Origin: Ectocarpus siliculosus
Lineage: Eukaryota > Sar > Phaeophyceae > Ectocarpales > Ectocarpaceae
Length of the DNA: 64,000 bases
Assembly (NCBI GenBank): GCA_000310025.1
Contig: FN649741.1
Coordinates: 5,600,543-5,664,542 of the forward strand
Direction: 5' to 3'
The notes beneath the pieces were generated by a model. It was not told where the DNA came from. It was given only the letters and a program-made list of their open reading frames with translations, and searched no databases. This document shows positions 11,205 to 21,807 of the stretch, one piece after another (the stretch's first letter is position 1; each line of letters opens with the position of its first letter). The translations under genes and the position numbers were made by a program.

Positions 11205-14200
11205 ATGGCGATGCGAAGGCTCGTGAAAACCACAGGTAGGTGTGCGTAGTGTGCTTTTAAGAACTCGTCACAGGTACCACCCTGCGTGTTATGCATACTG
11301 CTGTCTTCCAAGATTAATTGTCAACCAACGCCCCCACATGGACCTTCAAATCTGTTCATGCTTCGCTGACAGCTCTTCCAGCTGCGACATTGATCTTCGG
11401 GGCAACCGCATTTCGGCCAATGCATACAGCATTTCCTCGCTGTTCTGGGCTCGGTTCCAACACTACCCCGCTACCAAGGGTGAAGATGGCGAAGATAGCG
11501 CAGATGGCCGGGCGACCGGACGTGAGTTGCAGCATGCATAGATCGGTTTGTCTCCCGTACGCATGTAGACTTCCTAAACAGAATTGTAGCAGTCACGACC
11601 CACCCTGGGGTTCTCTCTACCTTGTGGTTACTTAAGCGCGCGGCACCGTCTTGTGGTTCCTACAGTAGGAGACTTCTGCAAGTACCTGTGGAGCATCGCG
11701 AGATGTCGAGTAAGTACAGGGTTAGATCTACGAGATCTACGAACATGTCTTCCACTGCTGTTGAATCTCTCCCCCCCCCCCCCCTCTCACTCTTTTCTCT
11801 CTCTCGCTCTTTCTCTCTCTCTGACTCTCTCTCTCTCTCTGCTTCTTATATTGTCGAAAATGATGCATGTTGTATGTATGCAATACCATTGGCAAATTTT
11901 GTAATTTTGTGGACACGTAAATTACACATGTACAACACATCAATACGCCATCGGCGAAGCGTCGATGACCCGGCGGGAGCTTGCTCTCTCGTTCCTGATC
12001 GTGTTTACCCCCTCCATGACCCCTCTGCTGTGTTCCGTAAACGTCTACGTGACGGGTGTACGATATAATGATGTTTCCGGTACATGCATGCATTCGCTGT
12101 GATGCCAGCACTATTTAGTTGCTGCGAGAACCCTACATATTACAGTAGAGCAGTGCGAGATTTGAGCCTGGGGCAGCTTCTCAAAAGAAGTCTTGATGCT
12201 CGATTGAGATCAAGATCGAGCCTTCCAAAGTTCTGATTTGATCTTGCACAGTTTGGCGCATTTTCACCTTCGGAAGACGCACAACAGTAAAGCGCGTCAA
12301 CATTGCTGTAGACTACGCACCCAAACGCACAGCCTACAAAACTGGGCCTACCCGGTACTATCTGGTGTGCGGGAGTCGGATGCAGCAGACAATCATGGGC
12401 GTATGAGCATGCATGCAGATTCGACTGCTGCAGACTTCGCGTGCAACCCCCTCCCCACCAGCGGGGGAAAGAGAGTGGCTGGTTCTGAGAGCCTGATCGG
12501 CTCGCCCGCCAACGCCTAGTACTTGTTTTGCCCCGAGTAGCAAACGTTGACACGAAACGAGCTGGCGTCCCGTAGATCTTGTTTGTTGCTGCAAGCACAC
12601 ACCAAGGAATATCTAGCGGCAAACCAAATGGCGCAAATGGCGTTGCCGCAAGAGCACAAACTAAACAAGGGGTTGAAGCGTTGTGATTCGCCCGTGTCTA
12701 TCGTTGTCTCGGGACTCCGTTGATAGCCACATCTGACTCTACTTTGGAGACGCTTAAATATTCACTGGAGGGTAGCTAACACCCAAACCGACGCTGAACC
12801 CATCCTCCAGGGTATTGATGATGCCATCTGCAACACGCCTGACCCTTCTACAAAGGACTTCATCATGCAACAAACTATGTTGAGGTGGGTGCCTGGCGGT
12901 CGTGTTAACGTTGGGTATACATGAGCCAGGTTACACAACAGTGGCTGAGGGGTTCGGTTGGCAACCTCGTAAAGCCTTCTGGCTCTAGGCTGTGGGTACA
13001 AATATCGCTGGAGTAAGAAAATTCTCAAGTTAGATTGTTCGAGCGCCTAGTCGTGAGCACACACAACCAGGAGAGGACTTCTAAACACCGCTCGAGTTAA
13101 GAGTTGAAGGCGCGCACCAGGCGGGGGGGGGAGTGTACTCATAGTCGTGCATGCCGTAGTCGTTAGACCATTGACCTCGCATTCCTACAAAGCCGGGACC
13201 GAGCACGCCGGGTTTTCACCGGACCAGGCTCTCACATCACAAACGCGAAGCGCTGTGAGGTATTCGGCGAGTCGCATGAAGGGTGAACTGCATCCTGCTA
13301 AGGGTGTTCGGCATCTTGTGCTTACTTCCTTGCGTACGGATGACAGCTGCGTATGACTTAATATATTTTCTGGTGCTTTCACTTCCAGAGACAGTTATAA
13401 GCACTGTGTAACTGCCTCGAGGATGGTTGACCATTTTTACACAACGTGGTGCGATCATCCCCCTTGCGCGGAGTGACGGTTCTCGACCCCGCACAACATG
13501 ATCTACTCGACCACCATGGTTACCGCAAAAAAAAAAGAGGCAAAAAAAAACTCGGTAACCTGGTTGCCGAGTTCACGAAGTGAATTGACTTGTTTTACAA
13601 CGTCGTTGCCAAGCGACGAAAACCCAACCCCGATGGCAAACACCGGGGGGCGGCTTGTTTTATATCGTCGTTGCCAAGCGACGAAAACCTAACCCCGATG
13701 GCAAGGGGGGGGTGGAGCCGATAATTCTTCCTGCGTGGCCACGGCTCCAGTGCGCAACATGTACACACGCCGAAAGGTGTACACTTGCGCCCAGAATAGA
13801 TGGGATAAAAGAAAAGCAAGAGAGATCAACGAAGTAGGCCTTGGTCAAGGCCGTCTTTGACACTAGAAAAAGTCCTTGCCTGGTATATTGATAATTATCA
13901 TCGCTTTTTGTATAGATTGCCCTGCTCACGGAGGGCTGCCTCCAATCCGAGGTTCGCTTTCCTATGAACGTGCGTGGTTGGTTACAACGAAGTGTTCTCC
14001 AAATCGAACGACACAAGACATGCTTGCGTGGCGCGATCAGTGGTGGCGCAGATTTTGTTGCCGAGGCTTTTGCCGAACTACTTGCGCGGAAGTTGCTGAG
14101 GCCTTTGCACACACGTCTGCAGCGTCGGCTTTTGCCTGTGTGTCAATTTCTGCATCTGGCCTGCAATCCGATTCCATTCCATCCTCTAGATGCAGCTCCG

Positions 14201-16389
14201 TTCCAGCTCTTGTGCTTGAGAGTTGCTTGAGAGCTGCTTGCTTGAGTATATCGCGGTGTGCTGCGGCAGCAACGACACGCGCCCGATTTGCAGATGAACG
14301 AGCTTGTCTGGCTTCAACTATCTCGCGTTGACTCCACTTGATGTGTGTCCACCGCAGTTTGTTGCAAAATTTGGCCAAGCTAGCACGGGCGTTCGCCTCG
14401 GCGGAACGTTCAGGCCGTGTGCCTTTCTTGTGGTCGTGTCTTTTTACTGCGGCATGTTCCTCTCTTACATCGTTCAGACAGCACAGTACATAGTTAGGAG
14501 CAGCGGATCTGAGTCAAATTATTTTACATACATATGCATATCGGCGCCGGAGCTGCTTGTTTGTCCAGCAGCAAGCAGTATCGATAGAGCGGTTTGTTCC
14601 AGACACAGCGCAGAAGAAGTATACGACTATGTTGTGGGGTCGTCCTGTTGGGTATCGCAAACGCAAGCAAGGTCACCGGCAGTCAACAGCGCATCAGCAC
14701 AGCAAAGAGGAGGTGCTGTGCTGTGAGGTTGTTGACGGTGGTTTCATTGACGGAGGGAGATCAACACACAAAGTTGCTTGCTGATGATACTAGGAAAAGT
14801 TGCTTCAGGACAGCAGTGTGGTCAGTTGGAGACATCGACACAGTCCTTGCGTCCATGTTTGGCACAGACCTGAAACATTTTAGTGCTTGTTCGCTGAACA
14901 GTCCAGAATGGAACACCGCTAAACGCTCAGCGCGTTGCATATTGGTGGCCCTTATGTGGTGAACGTGGAATTTTCCCCGGAAGGTGCTCTACCATTGTGA
15001 CAAAAGTGTCCTGAAAAAGACTATGCACGTGTTGACCCTCCTGTTTTACCCTTATGTTTCGCGGAATTTCAGGATCAAAAATCCCCATTCGAGTCTCGAC
15101 TTCTACACGAGGGTTCTAGGAATGAGGTAACTTTTCCGTAAATCATTGTCGCCTCGTACGTATGGCCCTGGGCAGTCGTGCATGAAAGTGCGGACACGGG
15201 GTTTCGCATTGAGCTTTTTACTTTGTTAGAACCAAACCGCGCCCCGAGTCAAGTTTCATGCTCTGGAGATGGTCAGACAATGTTGCTTCAATAGATGCAA
15301 ATGGGAAAATATTCTTCCACCCTCGAGGGGTAGCAACCTCCAGGGAGTCGCGCAGTCAACGGCAGTTTCTTGCTCCTGATCGACGGTTGACGAGAACTCC
15401 ATTTTTAGATCTTGCTTTCTCTCTGCACTTGCTCCCTAATGCTGTGCGTAGGCTGATGCAAGAGTTGCATTTCGCGGAATGGGAGTTCAGCATCTACTTC
15501 GTCGGGTACTGTGACCCGTCGGAGATTCCCTCGGACCCAAAGGAGCGCACAAGGTGGTGTTTCCAACAGGTGCGTTTCTACCTCTCCGGATATCATACAA
15601 GACTGTCCCGTCAATGCAGCTGATCTCCACGATTTAAGAGAGATTCCACAAAGAGGAACTTGGGGTTGAGAGAGGAAAGAAAGCCTGCAAACGTCGGAAG
15701 AATACATAAAATTGCATAGTTGAAGCGAAAGCGGATTGAAGGGGTTTTCTCTTGTCCGACCCTTCTTATTTCGTAGCCGCTAGATACTTTGTGCTGGAAC
15801 ACTTCCACAACGCTTGCTAGCTCCTGAGTGATTTCTGACCACCGGCACCCGATCTCTTTCTTCCAGGCCGGTGCCGTGGAGCTCACGCACAATTGGGGGA
15901 CGGAAAATGACGCCGCCCTCAAGTACCATTCTGGCAACGAGGACCCTCGAGGATTCGGACACATCGGTATTACCGTGCCTGACGTGTACAAAGCATGCGA
16001 AAGATTCGAAAAGGAGGGAGTGAAGTTCCGCAAGACGCCTGATGGGGGCAACATGAAGGGCCTGGCGTTCATTTTCGGCGAGTGGCATTGATAGACACAA
16101 CATTTGGCGCGGCAGAAACTCCAACCCAAGAAGAAGCGTAAAGGCATGTGGTGGCAGATGTGCCATCCTAAAATCCAGAGATCTTTGTAGGTCGCAGTTC
16201 AAAATCCCTTCCAGCTTGTGACGTCCAATGATGTGCTCCCCACTGTCCCACCCTCTTGCGTTTTCCCACTCTCTGCTTAATTCGTTCAACGCAGATCCCG
16301 ACGGATACTCCATCGAAATTCTTGGGGCGGATCAAATGAGTAAGGACTTTTCGAAGTACACGCCCGGGGGGGAATCCACTAGCACGTAG
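11205..16389 (+). CDS. GLO1: Lactoylglutathione lyase (glyoxalase I), predicted plastid-targeted
   Basis: Seven exons: 11205-11235, 11373-11521, 12811-12884, 15073-15126, 15452-15569, 15867-16077 and 16295-16389; 243 residues with all phases consistent. It converts the methylglyoxal-glutathione hemithioacetal to S-lactoylglutathione. The body is a single-domain glyoxalase I: STKDF-type start with [51 protein letters not shown]. The four metal ligands of the human enzyme (Gln33, Glu99, His126, Glu172) are all conserved. The N-terminal 60 residues begin [10 protein letters not shown], then a hydrophobic stretch ending GATAFRP, like a heterokont signal peptide followed by an ASAFAP-type transit motif. 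The intron at 16078-16294 has a GC donor (GCGAGT). Assigning the first two exons to this gene rests on phase and position. Confidence 0.88.
11767..11842. repeat. CT-rich microsatellite in a GLO1 intron
   Basis: A C-run followed by interrupted (CT)n, pyrimidine-only over about 75 bp, inside the second GLO1 intron. Confidence 0.85.
12885..15072. other. 2.2-kb GLO1 intron 3 with hairpins and duplicated segment
   Basis: Besides the repeats at 13549-13704 listed separately, the minus strand has an Ala/Arg/Gln-rich open frame (14037-14378) of low-complexity appearance. I cannot assign it to a family. It might derive from a mobile element or be a chance frame. Confidence 0.3.
13549..13704. repeat. 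25-bp palindrome plus a 65-bp-period direct repeat
   Basis: 13549-13573 is an imperfect palindrome (ACTCGGTAACC/GGTTGCCGAGT). Downstream, an approximately 50-bp segment (13589-13639) recurs at 13654-13704 with few differences. Each copy contains the near-palindrome CGTCGTTGCCAAGCGACG. Confidence 0.8.
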
Positions 16390-17509
16390 TGCCGTAAGCA
16401 GCGTGGCAAGCTGTTGGACAGGTTTTTGAGCTTTCCGGTCAACTTGCAGGTTCCACGACATGCATATCTCGGCAAGACATTTTTCTTTCGATTGGCGCAG
16501 GGTCCCGCACAGCATGGGATAACTTTGCTGGACAACCTGTTTGTGTCTCAATGTATGCATACCCATGTGAGGGCAATCGCGTTCGTCTTCGAACCAGGGA
16601 GAGTGCGAGTGGCCGACCTACTACGCCTGTGCTTCAGTTTTGACGAGTAACACAGCAGATGAAGGTTTGCATCAATTACAAGTAGGTCTGGAGTGGGTTG
16701 CGGGAAGTCAGCTTGCCTGGAACTGCATACAAACCTGGTGTTCGCGCACTACAAACGAGGGGAACAAACATATGACCACATGACGACAATGCGCAAGCAT
16801 AGTGAAACGGATCATGCTATTTTTAAATTGGGTCTTTGGTGATCATCCAACATCAATTCGAGCAATACTACCTGTGAGTCACTACCCGTCACCCTGACAA
16901 CGACGCACTCTCGTACTAATACACACACGCGGCAGATCTACTATACACTTGTGTAGGCGTTGACCGTCAAGCATTCTTCACCGACATGTTTCGAGCACAT
17001 GCAACAAGCCCTGAGATACTCTGAGCAAGACACAAAAGGAAGACGCGGCCTTCGACAAATTGGCAACACTTCCTGGACAGGCAAATACGTCACAAAAAAC
17101 TACACGCATTGTACGCGGTTCGGCACAGCGGATGGAATCGATGTCTCTCGTTGCCCCGGGAGTGGCCGCGTTGGTCAAATCACCGCGCCACGACGGAAAA
17201 CTAGGGTGCCTTCGTGCCGGGTTCGTGCCGGGACAACCTGCTTCCCTAGCTGTACGTCAACACTACGTTGTGGCTAAAAACACATGTAGGGGCGATACCA
17301 ACTCGTCTCGCAACGATTTCAAAGAGGCACAGCCACGACTCTTCATCGCTACAACAACAGCTAGTCTTGATCATGGCAACGTCGCCGTTCGAAAAGATGC
17401 GGACCAGGAGAGGACGCAACGTCGCCAGCTCAGAACAGATCCAATCCAAGTCGTGGTGCGATACCCGCCTGTTCTTGATCTCCTTGTTCCGAACTGTATT
17501 TTCTTCACG
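16390..17509. other. Convergent intergenic region between GLO1 and the La-related gene
   Basis: Probably contains both 3' UTRs. Open frames at 17060-17738 lack recognisable domains. A short repeated phrase built on GTGCCGGG lies near 17215-17235. Confidence 0.35.
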
Positions 17510-20500
17510 TCACGGTTTCAATTCGGCAGTCGGGACCGCTGGTTTGTCTGTCACGCGCTCCCCATCATCTCCCCCTGCCTCCTCTTCTGGGGCTTTCTGG
17601 TCAGGGGGAGGTACAGCGGTGGGGGGGCTCGGTGGTGATGATTGTTCTTGTACGGCGTCCGTCGAGGCCCCAACAGGAGTCCAGGCCGGCGCAAGTGGCG
17701 TCAATTCTGTCTTGGCCGCGTCTTCATGGGATACTTGACCCTTCTCCGATGACCTCTGCTGTTCTTCTTCGGCCACTGGCCCCGTCACACTGTCGCCTTC
17801 TTTCTTCTCCGCCCCTGCCGTGCTGTCCTCCTTGAGTGATGTTTGTGTGTCCTCTGCGCCGGGAACGTCTCCAGCGCTAGCAGCGTCTTGTGTTGTCTGC
17901 GCGTTGGGAGAAAAAAAACTCGTCAGATGTACGTGCATGTAGGTGCGTCGAAAACCAAGTTGAGGAGCGACCTGTGAGCACACCATGAGCACAACTTGAT
18001 TATTAGCAATGGAAAGAGAGGGTTCGCTTTGCACCTGTACAGCCACGGTGTGTAACGGTGAGGTGAGACACACCCGCTGGAGCAGCCCCAAAATATTAGA
18101 CTATGGTGCATGGGGGATGGGACGAAGTTCAACCTATGGGGACACGTGCATGATGACACAAGTTGTCAACGTGCACGACCTTCAAATCCCCTTTCGCCAA
18201 GACCTCCAACACACACCACCCGGTGCATGCTAAGCAATGTATTTCACGACGAAATCCTTCTTCTGACCTGTGCCGGAATCCCACTAGGCTCTGTCCCGTT
18301 CACTCTATCAGCCTCTGATACCGCAGGGTCGACCTTGATATACCGCGGTACGCCTTGCTTTCCAGTAGCTTGGTTCGGGAGAAGCCACACTTCCCACCCC
18401 TCTCGCATGCGCATCGTCTCGTTTTCGGTATCGACCTAACGTGGCATCGTCAGTGTCACGAATGAGTGTCTCACAATCAGAGGTCATTCATAAGATATTG
18501 GTGCACGATACATAACGTTGACTTCACGTAAGACCAGAGGCAAGCCACATGCAGCCGAACTGGGGAAATTACAGAAGTACAGTATACCGCAAGAAGAGAG
18601 GGCTTGAAAATGACATGTACTTTGCAGGCTACGGGTCCTCTATTTGAGCTGAGCAAACTCACCTGTACAAAAATGCCATTAAGCAAATCGCTATTGTAAC
18701 AGGTACAGCGTTTGCATTTTTGTTCATCTTACGCCTTTCGTATACAACGCTGGCGCGGGTTTAGGGTGAAAAGAGTGGGGCTGACTCTCCTTGGGTCATT
18801 CATTTGCAATGTCTTGACTCACTCCTACCCAACGCCAGCCACCCAGCCACCCCACCGTGCGCCAAGGTCTCAACGCGTGGTGAACCTGTGGCTACTTTCT
18901 TTGAGGGCCTTACGAGCGATCAGTAGGTGTGTCCACAAGTGGTGTTAAAGCAGTTCGAACGGGGACATCTAATTCTCTTTGGTGGGTTAAACATCCAATT
19001 GACCCGCAAAACATCATACTGATGCCGACGTTGGTCCTCCCAGGTATCCACACTTCTGCTGTGATGAAACAGCCAGCACGCAGCGCTGCTGCGATAGGTG
19101 TGATTTGAATAAACTGAGTACGCTCGAGTGTTGACCAGAATATAAACATCAGAAAAAAAGCGAAGCTCGGAATGGTCCATGAAGACGTTTCGACGAAAAT
19201 TCGCAAATATCTCACCAAACACGTGTACCCTGACTTTCCTCACTCCCAGCCACACGTTCTCGAACGACGTGCTCTTGTCTGTCACCCTACCTCTCCCTTG
19301 ATTTCTTTCAGTGGAATCCATCGACTACAACAGGTTATTGTGTTTGGTTGTTTTCGCAGCAATTATCTCGTATCCAGGCGTTCGTTCTTAATGCAGGGCG
19401 GCAGACACGGAACCCGCTCTAATGTCTTCACCACTGAAACTGGTTGATATACTGTTCTTCAGCAGCGTAGATCGGAAGGATAAAGATGGCTGAGAGTGTT
19501 GATTGAATCATCTTGGCTGTTCAGTAAGTCCTTCCTTGCCGAATAGACTTCGGGATACAGCAGTAGATGCATTCTCTCCCTCTCTCTCTATCTCTCTTTC
19601 TCTCTGTGTGTGTCTTCCTACTCAGTGCCTCAACATCAGGAAATGATCCCACACACTAGCTCTGGTTCCACAGTAGTTTCCTGCACCAACCCCGATCACT
19701 CCGAGCCTGCCATGCACTACTCCTACGCTGAACCGTCTGGTGTCTGCGGAGAAAGATACACGGAAAACTGTGTACCCTGTGTGTGGGTGCTATGGACTGC
19801 TTATTCTTTTCGTGCGGGTTTAACCTCGAAAAACGTGGCTGGCCCAACTATCTACATACCATGCCAGTCATCCCGACCCGATTCTATTGGGACACAAACA
19901 AAGCAGGCCAGAGAGCAAACACTATGCACCAAACGGTAACAGAAGGTATGCACACCGTGCAGAATGCAAACGAACGATACCAACGTGTCATAGTTCAATA
20001 CACCTACACGACACGCCCAAATGAACGAGGAACAGGCACAAACACCACGGGTACACAGCACACCACGCGGGTGTGATGGTATTGTTCAACAACATCACTG
20101 GGGTGTGGATTGTGCAACACATATGGTACAATATACTGAAGAAATCATCTTACGCAGCTGTATTATTGTAGCGCTTCATAACACGCCCAATCGCCCGTGA
20201 CTGAAGCGTGACCAACCTGCAGTGTGTCGCTCGCCAGGATGCCCGCCGTGATATCTTCTAGCTCCACACCAAATCGCGCCACCCCCGGAAAGTTTGCGAC
20301 AAACGCGATGGGGATGTAGCCCTTGCGGAAAAGTCAAGATAACGACCACGGCGACTAGTCAGTAGGGGACTTTACAACTTCAACTATATCCTTCTATCGG
20401 TGGACAGGAGTCAGGGTAGCAGAGTAGCGGTGGATTTTCTTATTTGAACATACCATTGTTTCTACTGCTCCTCACCTGGCGCACAGCAGTGATAACTGCT

Positions 20501-21534
20501 GTACCGCGGGAAATACGCTCTGTAAGACACACCTTTGGTAAAGTATTATTTCTGGTGTCGGATTGCGAGTGTTGAAGGTCGAGGAGCCGAGGTCAAACTT
20601 CATTAAGCTTCTCCTGCTCGCAGATCTAACCGGCCCACCCTTCACGTATACAAGACACACAGCTGGCACGGTCAACAAGAAGTCAGGAAAATCTTCGCAC
20701 GGAACGTGTCTACTGCTGTGTTTCAGACTGCTTGCCTTACCGGACTCCGCCTGTCCCATAGTTCCACACCACCCGGGATAAGGCTTATACAGCACAACTT
20801 TTCCAGGGTGTCTTCTAATACTGCGCGCTTGGGTCGGCGTATGTGGGTGGCGGTGAAGTCATCCGAATTCTGAAAATGAACCTTTCGCAAACGCAATTGT
20901 GGTTTGTCGGGAGGATATACCCACAAGTCTTTACCTAGCCAGGCTATTGCAACAAGATATGGGACTAGGCGCAGGATTCCGCCCGCTGGGCAGGGTGGGG
21001 ACGAGCATGCTCGGCTGCAGTTGCCCTTGTCATGTTGCAGCCAGGTTTCTTTCTCACCTCCTCGTCCATGTAGGATCTCATGAAAATATCCCTGCACAGG
21101 TTCTCCACCGTAAAGTAAAACTCGATCTGCCTGACCGCCAAATTGGTCATGTATGCCTTCTGTTCCTCGAAGCTTTCGGCGCCCACGTTGGCTTGCGTCG
21201 GGTAGTATGTTGCCCCCCCGACGTACCCGCCACCATAACCTCTCCCTCGCCCTTGCCCCTGGTTGTTCCTCGATCCTGCCCCCCCTCCTCTTCGCTGTCC
21301 ACGATTCCCACCCGAATATCCCTGCCCCCCTCCCCTTCCACGACCACCATCGCGACCTTGTCCCCAGTTTCCTGTGTACCCAGAGCCTCTTGCGCCTGGC
21401 CCTTTCCGCTGGCCAGCATGGCTCTGGTGCTTGTGGCGCCGACCCTCTGGCGTCTCAGCCACCGCCTCGACAAGCGTCCACTTCACCGGTGTAGAAGCCG
21501 AGGGTTTAGCATTGCCACTGCTGCCACTACTCAT
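17510..21534 (-). CDS. La-related protein (LARP) with RGG-rich N-terminus
   Basis: Four exons: 21534-21058, 20321-20217, 18435-18268 and 17896-17510; 378 residues, all junctions phase 0. An N-terminal Gly/Arg/Gln-rich RGG region (residues about 30-100) precedes a La motif: RQIEFYFTVENLCRDIFMRS, then after the first intron GYIPIAFVANFPGVARFG and ITAGILASDTLQ. A following exon contains REGWEVWLLPN and RYIKVDP, then an acidic Ser/Pro/Glu tail. LARPs bind RNA, often mRNA 5' or 3' ends, and control stability and translation. No DM15 repeats (the LARP1 C-terminal hallmark) are visible, so the subfamily is open. The gene is divergent from the calpain-like gene, 273 bp apart. Intron 2 (18436-20216) carries a CT-rich tract at about 19566-19612. 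Confidence 0.88.
19566..19612. repeat. CT/GT-rich microsatellite
   Basis: Interrupted (CT)n grading into (TG)n, in the second intron of the La-related gene. Confidence 0.8.
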
Positions 21535-21807
21535 GGTGATGCCTTGAAGGTGCTACGATGCCACTCTCTCTGTGTGTGTGCGTCCTCTCTGCCCTTGGGG
21601 CCGCCCTGCCGCTCTCTGTGCTGTGGGTCGCTCTGTGTCTCTCGCTGAAAACTCAAAGCAAATCAAACCACACGTTCCCGGCCACCACAAGTTTTGGAAC
21701 TCCCCTTTGAAACGGCGGGGCATTTTTTCGGCACCACAAAGCACCGGCATCATACAAACCTTTCCCCGCAAAAACACGCATCGCTTGCCTTACCACTGGG
21801 ACATGAG
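21535..21807. promoter_or_regulatory. Shared head-to-head promoter region, LARP and calpain-like genes
   Basis: Only 273 bp separate the two divergent start codons, so promoters and 5' UTRs of both genes must lie or overlap here. No clear TATA box is visible. Confidence 0.6.

Noticed and set aside
12140-12622. 160-residue minus-strand open frame in GLO1 intron 2
   Set aside because: Composition looks random and no family is recognised.
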